Shown here piece by piece: positions 1 through 7,384 of a stretch of 23,017 nt of DNA. The notes beneath the pieces were generated by a model. That model saw nothing but the letters and a program-made list of their open reading frames with translations, did not search any database and was not told the origin of the DNA. The translations under genes were made by a program, and so were the position numbers. Each line of letters begins with the position of its first letter. Within the stretch, counting starts at the first letter, position 1. This DNA is from UBA12078 sp964573565 (lineage in GTDB: Bacteria; Patescibacteriota; Dojkabacteria; SC72): contig CAZNJV010000007.1 in NCBI GenBank assembly GCA_964573565.1, positions 1 through 23,017 of the forward strand, given 5' to 3'.

Positions 1-25
1 TATAGTAGTATATTTACCCCTTTTT

Positions 26-34
26 TGCTATCAT
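26..34 (+). promoter_or_regulatory. metG extended -10 promoter, predicted leaderless
   Basis: The -10-like hexamer TATCAT (29-34) is preceded by TGC (26-28), an extended -10 arrangement, and is followed by exactly 7 nt and then the metG ATG at 42. Transcription would begin at or within a base or two of the start codon, giving a leaderless mRNA. The -35 region would lie at the window edge and cannot be judged. The same TATNAT-N7-ATG layout recurs at other gene starts here, which supports both the promoter and the choice of start codon. Confidence 0.6.
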
Positions 35-41
35 TTTGCTT

Positions 42-1487
42 ATGAACAAAGACACATTCTATCTAACAACCACACTCCCCTACGTAAATGCAGAACTCCA
101 TATCGGACATGCCTTAGAATTTGTACAAGCAGATACCATAGTAAGATATTTTAGAAACAAATTAGGAAAGGGAAATGTATTCTTCAATGTAGGAACAGAC
201 GAACACGGACAAAAAATATACAACAAAGCACAAGAAGAAGGATTAGAATTAAAAGCTTTTGTAGATAAATATGCACAAAGAGTAATGGATTTCTGCAAAC
301 TCTTTAATGTGGAATATGATAATTTCTACAGAACCTCTGATCCCAAACACCATGAATTAGCACAAATATTTTGGAATAAATGTAATGAAAATGGAGATAT
401 ATATAAAAAAGAATACACTGGACTATATTGTGTAGGATGTGAAAGATATCTTACAGAGAAAGAATTGGTAGATGGTAAGTGTCCAGACCATCATGTTGCT
501 CCTGAAAAGAAAACAGAGAAAAACTACTTCTTCAAGTTATCCAAATATCGAGATCAACTTTTGAAATGGTTAGATGAAAATAATGAGTTTGTAAAACCAG
601 CTTACAAGATGGACGAATTGAAGAAATTCATCTCGGAGATGGAAGATATCAGCATCTCTAGACTGAGAGAAAACCTTCCATGGGGTATAGAGGTACCAAA
701 TGATCCTACTCAGATGATGTATGTATGGTTTGATGCATTAACAAACTATGCAATAGCTGTGGGGTATGGTAGTGATGAAGAAAGATTTAATAAATGGTGG
801 GGTCCAGTACAGACATGTGGCCCAGACAACTTGAGGTTCCAAGGTGCTATATGGCAAGGAATGTTGGCCTCTGCAGGATTACCACAATCAGAGAAGCTCT
901 TAGTGCACGGAATGGTACTAGGTTCTGATGGTACAAAAATGTCCAAGACTGTTGGAAATATAATCTCTCCATTTGAGCAGGAACAGAGATATGGTGCAGA
1001 GATAGTTAGATTCTATCTCCTAACCGGTATTACAACCTATGACGACGCCTCTTACAAAGAAGATGATTTGGTGAATATGTATAACTCTAGATTGGCAAAC
1101 AATTTTGGGAATCTATTAAACAGAGTAATTCATCTTGCAAATGCGAAAGAAGTGGAGATGAACAACGAGGAAAAGGTTGAAAAGGAATTCAAAGATACCG
1201 TTGACGGATATGCTAAAGAGATTAATTCTTTGTATGAGAACTATGAATTATATCTCGCGGGAGAGAAGATTGATCAGTTGGCAGACTTTGGAAACAAGTA
1301 CATTACCAAGGAGGAACCTTGGAGTAAAAATGTGGAAGAAGCAGGAGCGATTCTTAACAATCTAAGCTACCTCTTAAAACATGTAATTGCTGCTTACTCC
1401 CCTATTATCCCAATTAGTGCAGAAAAAGCTCAAACATCATTGATCAACTTAGAGAAGGTTATACTCTTCCCTAAAATTGAAGCATAA
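42..1487 (+). CDS. metG: Methionyl-tRNA synthetase, short form
   Basis: Charges tRNA-Met with methionine in the cytoplasm. The 481-aa protein is a class I synthetase with the HIGH motif at residues 20-23 and the KMSKS-type loop as KMSKT (299-303). The zinc knuckle ligands are C130, C133, C147 and H150, the CxxC...CxxH form. It ends soon after the anticodon-binding helical region, so the C-terminal EMAP/Trbp111-like tRNA-binding domain found in longer MetRS proteins is absent. The ATG at 42 is preferred over an in-frame TTG at 36 because it sits 7 nt after a good -10 box and gives the usual short lead into the Rossmann fold. One oddity is the conserved GKD...FH segment, which reads GPDNLRFQ at 260-267. 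The pilN-like gene follows after 39 bp and has its own promoter candidate. Confidence 0.97.
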   Translation: MNKDTFYLTTTLPYVNAELHIGHALEFVQADTIVRYFRNKLGKGNVFFNVGTDEHGQKIYNKAQEEGLELKAFVDKYAQRVMDFCKLFNVEYDNFYRTSDPKHHELAQIFWNKCNENGDIYKKEYTGLYCVGCERYLTEKELVDGKCPDHHVAPEKKTEKNYFFKLSKYRDQLLKWLDENNEFVKPAYKMDELKKFISEMEDISISRLRENLPWGIEVPNDPTQMMYVWFDALTNYAIAVGYGSDEERFNKWWGPVQTCGPDNLRFQGAIWQGMLASAGLPQSEKLLVHGMVLGSDGTKMSKTVGNIISPFEQEQRYGAEIVRFYLLTGITTYDDASYKEDDLVNMYNSRLANNFGNLLNRVIHLANAKEVEMNNEEKVEKEFKDTVDGYAKEINSLYENYELYLAGEKIDQLADFGNKYITKEEPWSKNVEEAGAILNNLSYLLKHVIAAYSPIIPISAEKAQTSLINLEKVILFPKIEA

Positions 1488-1489
1488 TA

Positions 1490-1498
1490 TGCTATACT
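1490..1498 (+). promoter_or_regulatory. Candidate extended -10 promoter for the pilN-like operon
   Basis: TGC (1490-1492) is directly followed by TATACT (1493-1498), just downstream of the metG stop. A start near 1505 would leave a leader of about 20 nt before the ATG at 1527. No convincing -35 element is present at 17 nt spacing and no Shine-Dalgarno is seen. Unlike the other promoters here it is not at leaderless distance, so it is less certain. Confidence 0.4.
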
Positions 1499-1526
1499 AA
1501 ACGTAGTAAAAAATTAAAACTGCCAA

Positions 1527-2078
1527 ATGTTTAATAGTAAAAAACAGCCACAATCAATAGATTTCCTACAGCCTGTATATTCTCCTACTGATATTTGGGC
1601 GAATGCATATATATGGCTTACAAATGTCGGTAAATACATGTTAATAATTGTGGAAATTGTTGTACTTGGAGTTTTCTTCTCAAGGTTCATACTGGATAAA
1701 CAGAATAACGATCTAACTGAAGATGTAAATGGGAAAGTTACGTTACTTTCTAATGAAAGTTGGCAGAAAAATGCATCTCGTTACGAAAACTATCAGTATC
1801 TCCTTAATGATATTGGAACGATACGGGAGAAACAGGATATTAATTCAGTAAAGATAAGTGAGCTAGTGAGTGGTATCCCCTCTTCTTTGCATCTATCTAC
1901 CTTTGGATATTCAGTAAACAAGGTTTCGTTGAGATTAACATCTAACAGTCTGGATGCCATCAAGGATTATGAATCTTCTTTGAAAAATAATCCTAACTAC
2001 TCTGATGTATCATTCAATATTAACAAGGATAGTAGTGAGATCGTTGTGAATGTAAATTTCTCAATTGTTGTAGATTAA
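1527..2078 (+). CDS. pilN: PilN-like type IV pilus inner-membrane assembly protein
   Basis: A 183-aa protein with a short cytoplasmic N-terminus carrying IDFLQP (residues 11-16), which resembles the INLLP motif of PilN. One TM helix lies at about 36-55, followed by a coiled-coil-like stretch (about 57-105) and an alpha/beta C-terminal domain. This is the bitopic PilN/GspL-C architecture. In known type IV pilus and type II secretion machines PilN binds PilM through the N-terminal motif and pairs with PilO in the periplasm or cell exterior. The next gene starts 2 nt after this stop (TAA, one base, ATG) and is PilO-like, which supports the call. No pilM lies next to it, since the upstream gene is metG. 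The family call rests on topology, motif and pairing, because PilN sequences are poorly conserved. Confidence 0.75.
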   Translation: MFNSKKQPQSIDFLQPVYSPTDIWANAYIWLTNVGKYMLIIVEIVVLGVFFSRFILDKQNNDLTEDVNGKVTLLSNESWQKNASRYENYQYLLNDIGTIREKQDINSVKISELVSGIPSSLHLSTFGYSVNKVSLRLTSNSLDAIKDYESSLKNNPNYSDVSFNINKDSSEIVVNVNFSIVVD

Positions 2079-2079
2079 A

Positions 2080-2694
2080 ATGGAAACAAAGGGTTTAAAC
2101 ACAACAGAATACATAAAGTTGATTAAAGAATCTCCTGAGAAGAAGAAGGGGTATATTTTTGCAGGAGTGACAGTATTTGTCTCTATACTCTTAATAATCT
2201 TCGCGGTTCGTCCAACGATTGTCACGATTACACAGATAAATGCGAGTATTAAGGAAAAAAATAGGTTAAATACAGCACTTGAGGCTAAGATCGACACATT
2301 AAGTGCGCTAGATAAACAGTATGAGGATATCGGTACTCAGTTAAGCGATTTGGAGCTTATCTATCCTTCAAATGGGAATTTCAGTTTGCTTCTTGCGAAT
2401 ATAGAGTCGGTACTATCCAGAAATAGTTTCTCTTTAGTTGGTGTGGATTTCGATAAATATAGTGATAAAAATGTGGATTTCACACCCAAGGTGCTTATTC
2501 CATGGACCATGATGATTGTTGCGAAAGGAAGCACATCGAATTTGGTGAATTTACTTAAGAGTTTAGAAACGTTGCCTATGTATCCAGTAGTGGAGTCCTT
2601 CTCCTACTCTGATCAGAAGGATTCTAGTGGATTAACAAGCTTCAGTATAAGCATGAGAATATACAAAATTGATAATAATAATTTTTACAAATAA
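2080..2694 (+). CDS. pilO: PilO-like type IV pilus assembly protein
   Basis: A 204-aa protein with a cytoplasmic tail, one TM helix at about 24-43, a coiled-coil region (about 50-95) and a ferredoxin-like C-terminal domain. The stretch around residues 145-200, with GSTSNLVNLLKSLETLP, is typical of PilO. PilO normally forms a heterodimer with PilN that links the cytoplasmic PilM/ATPase layer to the outer parts of the pilus machine. The gene starts one base after the pilN-like stop and has no Shine-Dalgarno, so translation is probably coupled. A small single-TM protein follows after 5 bp. Confidence 0.78.
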   Translation: METKGLNTTEYIKLIKESPEKKKGYIFAGVTVFVSILLIIFAVRPTIVTITQINASIKEKNRLNTALEAKIDTLSALDKQYEDIGTQLSDLELIYPSNGNFSLLLANIESVLSRNSFSLVGVDFDKYSDKNVDFTPKVLIPWTMMIVAKGSTSNLVNLLKSLETLPMYPVVESFSYSDQKDSSGLTSFSISMRIYKIDNNNFYK

Positions 2695-2699
2695 GTAAT

Positions 2700-2945
2700 A
2701 TGGAATGGATTAAGAAATCTTTGCTTGCGTTGGTACTGCTACTTATCGTCGCTATAGCTTGGGTAGGATCTACGATATATTTTAGTACTAATAATGTGGA
2801 TGTGAATCCGAATGCTTCTTCGTATACAAAGCAGCTTTCAACATCTTTCAACCAGGATGAACTAACTACAGTAACAGAAAGGACCACGAAGAGCTTTACG
2901 GTCTCCCCTTCTCAATTCTTGAATCTCACAGAGAGTTCAAACTAA
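2700..2945 (+). CDS. 81-aa single-TM protein, third gene of the pilN/pilO unit
   Basis: I do not recognise this protein. It has a basic N-terminus, one hydrophobic helix (about 7-28) and a polar, Ser/Thr/Asn-rich tail of about 50 residues that would lie outside the membrane. It sits where pilP or a small pilus accessory gene often lies, 5 bp after pilO, but it is far shorter than PilP and lacks a lipobox. A pilus-related role is inferred from position alone. Its stop codon overlaps the rpoD stop on the opposite strand (4-bp tail-to-tail overlap), so no terminator fits between the two genes. Confidence 0.75.
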   Translation: MEWIKKSLLALVLLLIVAIAWVGSTIYFSTNNVDVNPNASSYTKQLSTSFNQDELTTVTERTTKSFTVSPSQFLNLTESSN

Positions 2946-4021
2946 TCGATATAGTCATCAAGTTTCTGTTGTGCTGATTTCTCCTTAAGTTTCTTTAATG
3001 CTTTTGCCTCAATCTGTCGGATTCTTTCTCTTGTAACTCCAAATTCTTTACCGACCTCTTCTAATGTTCTTGAGACTCCATCATCTAAACCAAATCTTAG
3101 TGAAAGGACCCTTCTCTCTCTGTCTTGAAGTGTATCAAGAATATCCTTTAACTGATTTCTGAGATATTCAGAGGTTGCATATTCTTCTGGAGATTGTGAC
3201 CAATCATCTGCAATGACATCCTGAAGCTTACTATCTTTCTCCTCACCTATTGGGGTGGAGAGTGATGTAGGATTTTGTTTAATCTTCCTGATCTCTGCGA
3301 CTTTCTCTAGTTCTATATCCATCTCCTTTGCGATCTCTTCATCTACGGGAGGCCTACCAAGTCTTGTTGTTAGGGCATTGTTTACCTTGTTAAATTTGTT
3401 GATGGTTTCGATCATATGTACTGGTACACGAATAGTTCTTGCCTGATCTGCTATGGCCCTGGTTATTGCCTGTCTGATCCACCATGTTGCATATGTGGAG
3501 AATTTGAAACCTTTGGTGTAGTCAAACTTCTCGACTGCTCTCATCAATCCAATATTTCCTTCCTGGATTAAGTCTAATAGCTCCAAACCGCTCTTGCTGT
3601 ACTTCTTTGCAATACTGACAACCAATCTTAAGTTCGCAGTTATTAGCAACTGTGTTGCTTCTTCATCTCCAGCTTCAATTCTTTTTGCAAGAATTTTTTC
3701 CTCTTCACCTGTTAGTAGAGGAATTCTTCCAATTTCATACAGATATGACCTAATAGCATCGGTTGAGAGACTAGATTGGATGGTCTTGAGGATTCTGATC
3801 TTCTTCTCTAATGTGAGTTCTTCTTTCTCTAATGGTTCTGCATTCTCTTCTGGCTCCAATACCTCGATATCATTTTCTTGCAATGATGCAAATATATCAT
3901 CCAAAAGATCTACATCCTCCTCTACTGTTGGAAATACATCTAGGAGATCCTCTTGTGTAAGGAATCCTTGATCTTTTCCCTTCTCTACCAATATTTTAAT
4001 GGCTTTCTCTTTGTCTGTCAT
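2942..4021 (-). CDS. rpoD: Housekeeping sigma-70 factor (RpoD/SigA)
   Basis: Directs RNA polymerase to -10/-35 promoters. The 359-aa protein has an acidic N-terminal region 1.1 (about 1-55), region 1.2 starting near residue 86, and region 2 (about 121-195) including the 2.3/2.4 segment FSTYATWWIRQAITRAIADQ that melts and reads the -10 box. Region 3 begins at VPVHMIETINK (199-209), and the region 4 helix-turn-helix with GVTRERIRQIEAKALKKLK lies at 328-346. H202 and E205 match the residues that contact the extended -10 TG in E. coli sigma-70, which fits the TGN-TATAAT promoters in this window. The length is at the short end for group 1 factors. It is divergently transcribed from a zinc-ribbon gene through overlapping promoters. 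Confidence 0.97.
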   Translation of the reverse strand: MTDKEKAIKILVEKGKDQGFLTQEDLLDVFPTVEEDVDLLDDIFASLQENDIEVLEPEENAEPLEKEELTLEKKIRILKTIQSSLSTDAIRSYLYEIGRIPLLTGEEEKILAKRIEAGDEEATQLLITANLRLVVSIAKKYSKSGLELLDLIQEGNIGLMRAVEKFDYTKGFKFSTYATWWIRQAITRAIADQARTIRVPVHMIETINKFNKVNNALTTRLGRPPVDEEIAKEMDIELEKVAEIRKIKQNPTSLSTPIGEEKDSKLQDVIADDWSQSPEEYATSEYLRNQLKDILDTLQDRERRVLSLRFGLDDGVSRTLEEVGKEFGVTRERIRQIEAKALKKLKEKSAQQKLDDYID

Positions 4022-4028
4022 AGAAAGA

Positions 4029-4034
4029 ATTATG
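4029..4034 (-). promoter_or_regulatory. rpoD -10 box, predicted leaderless
   Basis: On the minus strand CATAAT (4034 to 4029) lies exactly 7 nt before the rpoD ATG. A second possible box, TATCAT, lies 3 nt further upstream. No TG precedes CATAAT. The box abuts the -10 element of the divergent zinc-ribbon gene, one base apart, so two polymerases could not occupy both promoters at once. Confidence 0.5.
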
Positions 4035-4041
4035 ATATAAT
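4033..4041 (+). promoter_or_regulatory. Extended -10 promoter of the zinc-ribbon gene, predicted leaderless
   Basis: TGA (4033-4035) followed by a perfect TATAAT (4036-4041) lies 7 nt before the ATG at 4049. It is the best consensus -10 in this stretch and sits back to back with the rpoD box on the other strand. Confidence 0.65.
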
Positions 4042-4048
4042 TTTAGAT

Positions 4049-4387
4049 ATGGACAGTAAAAAGGACATGTTACTACAAAAGAAACAGTTTTTCTTAGATA
4101 CCGTTGCTCGGTTTTGTGATAAATGTGGCACTCAGTATGCTCTTGAAGATGTTAATATAATCCAGAACACTGGAGTATCAAGCATTATACACTTTTCGTG
4201 TCATAATTGTAAATCTAAGCATATAGCAACCTTAGTCATACCATTGGGTATTAGCAACAGAGTTGCAGTAAATACAGACTTGGATGTTAAGGAGTTGAAA
4301 AAATTCTCTGCTGAGAAAGAGATTACGCCACAAAATATTCTTGAGATATATACCTGTTTGAAGGAAAATCCTAAAGTAGTTCTTTAG
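4049..4387 (+). CDS. Small zinc-ribbon protein divergent from rpoD
   Basis: A 112-aa soluble protein with two CxxC knuckles (C23/C26 and C51/C54) that can bind one zinc, followed by a beta-rich segment and a helical tail. I do not recognise a named family. Zinc ribbons of this kind occur in nucleic-acid-binding and protein-interaction factors, but nothing here fixes a function. The start is the ATG at 4049, 7 nt after a perfect TATAAT. A longer reading from an upstream alternative start would run into rpoD and across its own promoter. The gene shares an overlapping divergent promoter region with rpoD and overlaps the DUF4012 gene tail-to-tail by 4 bp. Co-regulation with the sigma gene is an inference from position. 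Confidence 0.8.
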   Translation: MDSKKDMLLQKKQFFLDTVARFCDKCGTQYALEDVNIIQNTGVSSIIHFSCHNCKSKHIATLVIPLGISNRVAVNTDLDVKELKKFSAEKEITPQNILEIYTCLKENPKVVL

Positions 4388-7383
4388 TCTCCGCTATTCC
4401 ATATTATATTGAACGTTTGGTTTGTTCCTAATTCAAATCTCCCAGAGAGTTGATTCTCTATGCTATTTAAATTTCCAGAGGATTCAACATTCCAATCTTC
4501 TGGATATGTTATATCCAACTTGTATGCATGTGCCCTCTCCCCTGCTTGTTTGAATATATTTAAATCTAGGAAAATATTTTTTTCATTTAACTCCAATGGG
4601 AAGTTAGAGCCATCACGGGTTATTCGATATGAGATTTCCAATGTTTTGGTGGTTTGTATTGGGAGGTTGAACCATCCCCCTATTACTTTAAAACCACTCT
4701 CCCTTATACTGCTGAATGTATTGTTTTCAAATCCGCTTGCCGAAAGCAAAGTTGCATTTGCAGGTATGTATATTCTTTGATAGTTTGTGTAATCACCCTC
4801 TGGGTATGTTGTAGTTTTTGAGGTGTTTTCAGTGGTGATGGAATACGTAAAGTCTATGGTGTTCTCATCCTTAATATTAACGTTCAGGTTGTAATTTTTT
4901 GTGAGATACAAATTGGCTTTGTTTCCTCCCCAGTTCCAATCGATTGCAATAGGAGCTTCCCCATATCTTGAATCAAGAGATCCAGCCCATTCTTTTTTGT
5001 TGAAGAAATTGTATGCATCTGTGTTTTTGAATGTAGCTTGGAGGTGTTTTTCATTTAAAGATTCTTGGAAGATTTCACCTAAAGAGGCTAGATCTGAAAT
5101 ATTCATTGAAAGAACTTTAGTAATTATCTGATTTGCCAAATCTGCTAAGAATGTGGTTTTTTGTGTAGATCCAGGGGTAAATGCTTCGTGCATTTCGAAG
5201 ATTTTGGAGTACAGGTTATCACTAGTTATCAGTTCGCTTTGGCCTGGTACTTCTATACCACCCCATGCCTGAAGAAGTTTCTGGATAAAGGCGACATCTA
5301 TTGTGATAACTCCATCAAGATCGTTACCTTTCCCAAGGTCTGAGATATATGGCTCGGCAGAGACTTCCGTCTCAGTAAGATCTGGATACCAGTTGATCAG
5401 AGAGAATGGCCATGTTGTTATACCAAGTGCTTGCTGCATAGACTTCGGAGCCGTGTATGTCTTCCCTTGAACCTTGAGTGTACCATCGGCGTTGTAAATA
5501 TCATCAACAAATAGTTCGCGGATTTGTCCCCCCTCTACTCCAACTACTCCGTAGCTTGTTAACCAACCACCGGTACTTCTAAGTTCGGATTCGTTCTGAA
5601 GTAGAACTAAATACCTCTGCCTTTCTGTTGCACCAAGTACATCTGGCAAGAAAGCAAGAACATCTTTAAATGTCTGAGTAGTAGTATTTAGGGATGTCAC
5701 GGTATCTTTTATCTCAGATATTTTATCTCTTCCAATTTGTGGGAAGGCATTGATATTTACCTGATTAAGGATCCCTTCGGCGAGAGAGATTTTGTAAGCA
5801 GCCTCAGTAATTTTGTAACTGTTTTGCTTTATATCATTCAAATATGTTGTATATTCCCGAGTTGTAGTTGGAACTGAAGATCCCAAACTAATAGCTGGTT
5901 GAAAATCACGAACGTATTCAAAGAGAGGTTGTGTTGCTTGTAACATATCCTCTGCACCATCTGCTGCATATTGGCTACTTAATAAAAGTTGGGTTGTATT
6001 TGTATAGAGAGTATCCTGCCCAAAAAGTTGAAATGCCCATCTAATATTTTGTAATCCAGTAGACATTCTCTCGACATTGTCCTGTATCTGCACAACTTTC
6101 TTTTCACTGTTGGTTGCATCCATGCTCAAGAGTGAGTCTTTAAGATCTCTACTATTTGCTGATATGAATATGAGGCCTAACGAAATACTAATCAGTGGAT
6201 ATATCACAAAGTATGTAAGAGCAATCAGGGCTATGGTGATTCCCGCAGTTTTCAAAATCTGTCCAGGTTTAATTTCCTTTTTCTCTTTCTTTTGTTCTTT
6301 CCTTTGAGTTAGTTTCCTAAAGGGGCTTGCAAGTTTATCTAAGAATTTTCCAAGCGCAGTCTTTGCAGTTTTTACATTCTCAACTGTCTTCTTCGTTGGG
6401 CCTTGATCATAGTTCCATTCCTTATTTATATCATCATAGTAGGTATGAATCTGATCAATCATTGTTTCTTCTAGTGTTACTTGCTGAACCCATCCATATT
6501 TCGATGCGTGAGGAGCAGGTACATAGAGATCTTGTACTACAAAATCTCGTTCGGGATTCTCTACAAATTTTATGGACTGTGCTTCAGTATTTAATTCGAG
6601 TAATTTGTATGCAATGGAAAGTGTGGTGTAATTATTTTTATTAGCTAGTGTTACAACTTCTCCTTTCGTTTTGTCTGAGAAGGTAAGTTTGAGTATTCCG
6701 TAAACGGCATCTCTTTCGTCTACAATGTTGTGTATGTCCAACCCCTCCCCTTTTATTGTGATCTGAGGCTTTTGTGTAGCATCTTTTACCAAGTCATTGA
6801 GGGTTTCGTTATCAATCTTTGTGACACCTTTTCCTAGTACAGTTCCTACTCTTAATATTCTAATATTCAAATTCGTTTTGTCTCTGAATTCTGCAGCTAG
6901 GGTCTCACAGTATTTTTGTAATTCCATCCCAGAGTATGGAGATGGAGAAGCCATTTTGAGATTGTTTACCCTGTTTGCAAGTTCGCGATTTAATCGTAGT
7001 GATGATATTAAAGAGACTTTGGCATTATGTTTTTTTGCACTTTTGAGACTTTCTTCTAAATAGCTTGATTCTCGGATGAATTCTTTACTGTCGTATTCTT
7101 TCGATTGAAGAGCATTATTTAAGAAGTAGAAGAGATAGTCGTATCTCTTAATATCTTTATATATATTCTCAAGACCTTTGAATTCGAAGAAATCAACAAG
7201 AGAAGAACCTTTGAGTTCTGATATGTACTTACTGGTTTGGGAATTGTAATTATCTACAATTATGACATGGCATCCTTGTTCTATGAGAGTTTTAGCGATT
7301 AAATAGCCAGTTCGATTGCCTCCATGTATAAGTAGGGAGACTGGTGTTTGTGCTTTAATTTTATCTAGCTTCGAATTCCTCAT
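4384..7383 (-). CDS. Fusion of SDR/epimerase-like domain, TM segment and DUF4012 domain
   Basis: A 999-aa three-part protein. Residues about 14-315 form an extended SDR (NAD-dependent epimerase/dehydratase) fold. It has a glycine-rich start (GGNRTG, 21-26), a catalytic-loop segment PYSGMELQKYCE (149-160) and the substrate-side motif GEGLDIHNIVDERDA (212-226). A basic linker (about 340-373) and a hydrophobic segment (about 377-409) follow. The remaining 590 residues would lie outside the membrane and carry the DUF4012 signature NESELRSTGGW (597-607). DUF4012 is common in CPR bacteria and some Actinobacteria, with unknown function. The catalytic YxxxK reads YSGME, so the SDR part may bind a nucleotide or sugar without catalysis. 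The ATG at 7383 is chosen, one base after the PEGA gene stop (TAATATG), over an in-frame TTG at 7401. A role in surface glycopolymer handling is an inference. Confidence 0.9.
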   Translation of the reverse strand: MRNSKLDKIKAQTPVSLLIHGGNRTGYLIAKTLIEQGCHVIIVDNYNSQTSKYISELKGSSLVDFFEFKGLENIYKDIKRYDYLFYFLNNALQSKEYDSKEFIRESSYLEESLKSAKKHNAKVSLISSLRLNRELANRVNNLKMASPSPYSGMELQKYCETLAAEFRDKTNLNIRILRVGTVLGKGVTKIDNETLNDLVKDATQKPQITIKGEGLDIHNIVDERDAVYGILKLTFSDKTKGEVVTLANKNNYTTLSIAYKLLELNTEAQSIKFVENPERDFVVQDLYVPAPHASKYGWVQQVTLEETMIDQIHTYYDDINKEWNYDQGPTKKTVENVKTAKTALGKFLDKLASPFRKLTQRKEQKKEKKEIKPGQILKTAGITIALIALTYFVIYPLISISLGLIFISANSRDLKDSLLSMDATNSEKKVVQIQDNVERMSTGLQNIRWAFQLFGQDTLYTNTTQLLLSSQYAADGAEDMLQATQPLFEYVRDFQPAISLGSSVPTTTREYTTYLNDIKQNSYKITEAAYKISLAEGILNQVNINAFPQIGRDKISEIKDTVTSLNTTTQTFKDVLAFLPDVLGATERQRYLVLLQNESELRSTGGWLTSYGVVGVEGGQIRELFVDDIYNADGTLKVQGKTYTAPKSMQQALGITTWPFSLINWYPDLTETEVSAEPYISDLGKGNDLDGVITIDVAFIQKLLQAWGGIEVPGQSELITSDNLYSKIFEMHEAFTPGSTQKTTFLADLANQIITKVLSMNISDLASLGEIFQESLNEKHLQATFKNTDAYNFFNKKEWAGSLDSRYGEAPIAIDWNWGGNKANLYLTKNYNLNVNIKDENTIDFTYSITTENTSKTTTYPEGDYTNYQRIYIPANATLLSASGFENNTFSSIRESGFKVIGGWFNLPIQTTKTLEISYRITRDGSNFPLELNEKNIFLDLNIFKQAGERAHAYKLDITYPEDWNVESSGNLNSIENQLSGRFELGTNQTFNIIWNSGD

Positions 7384-7384
7384 A

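Noticed and set aside
36..41. TTG start for metG two codons upstream of the ATG
   Set aside because: The TTG lies immediately after the -10 box, before any plausible transcription start; the ATG at 42 fits the 7-nt spacing seen elsewhere.
3594..3971. 125-codon open frame on the plus strand inside rpoD
   Set aside because: It is fully antisense to the conserved rpoD frame, has a Ser-rich shadow composition and has no promoter or family resemblance.
3953..4048. Longer start of the zinc-ribbon gene extending into rpoD
   Set aside because: It would run antisense through the start of rpoD and across its own promoter; the ATG at 4049 sits 7 nt after a perfect TATAAT.
6327..6644. 105-codon plus-strand frame inside the DUF4012 gene
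   Set aside because: It is antisense to the linker and SDR end of a well-supported gene, with no start signal or recognisable domain.
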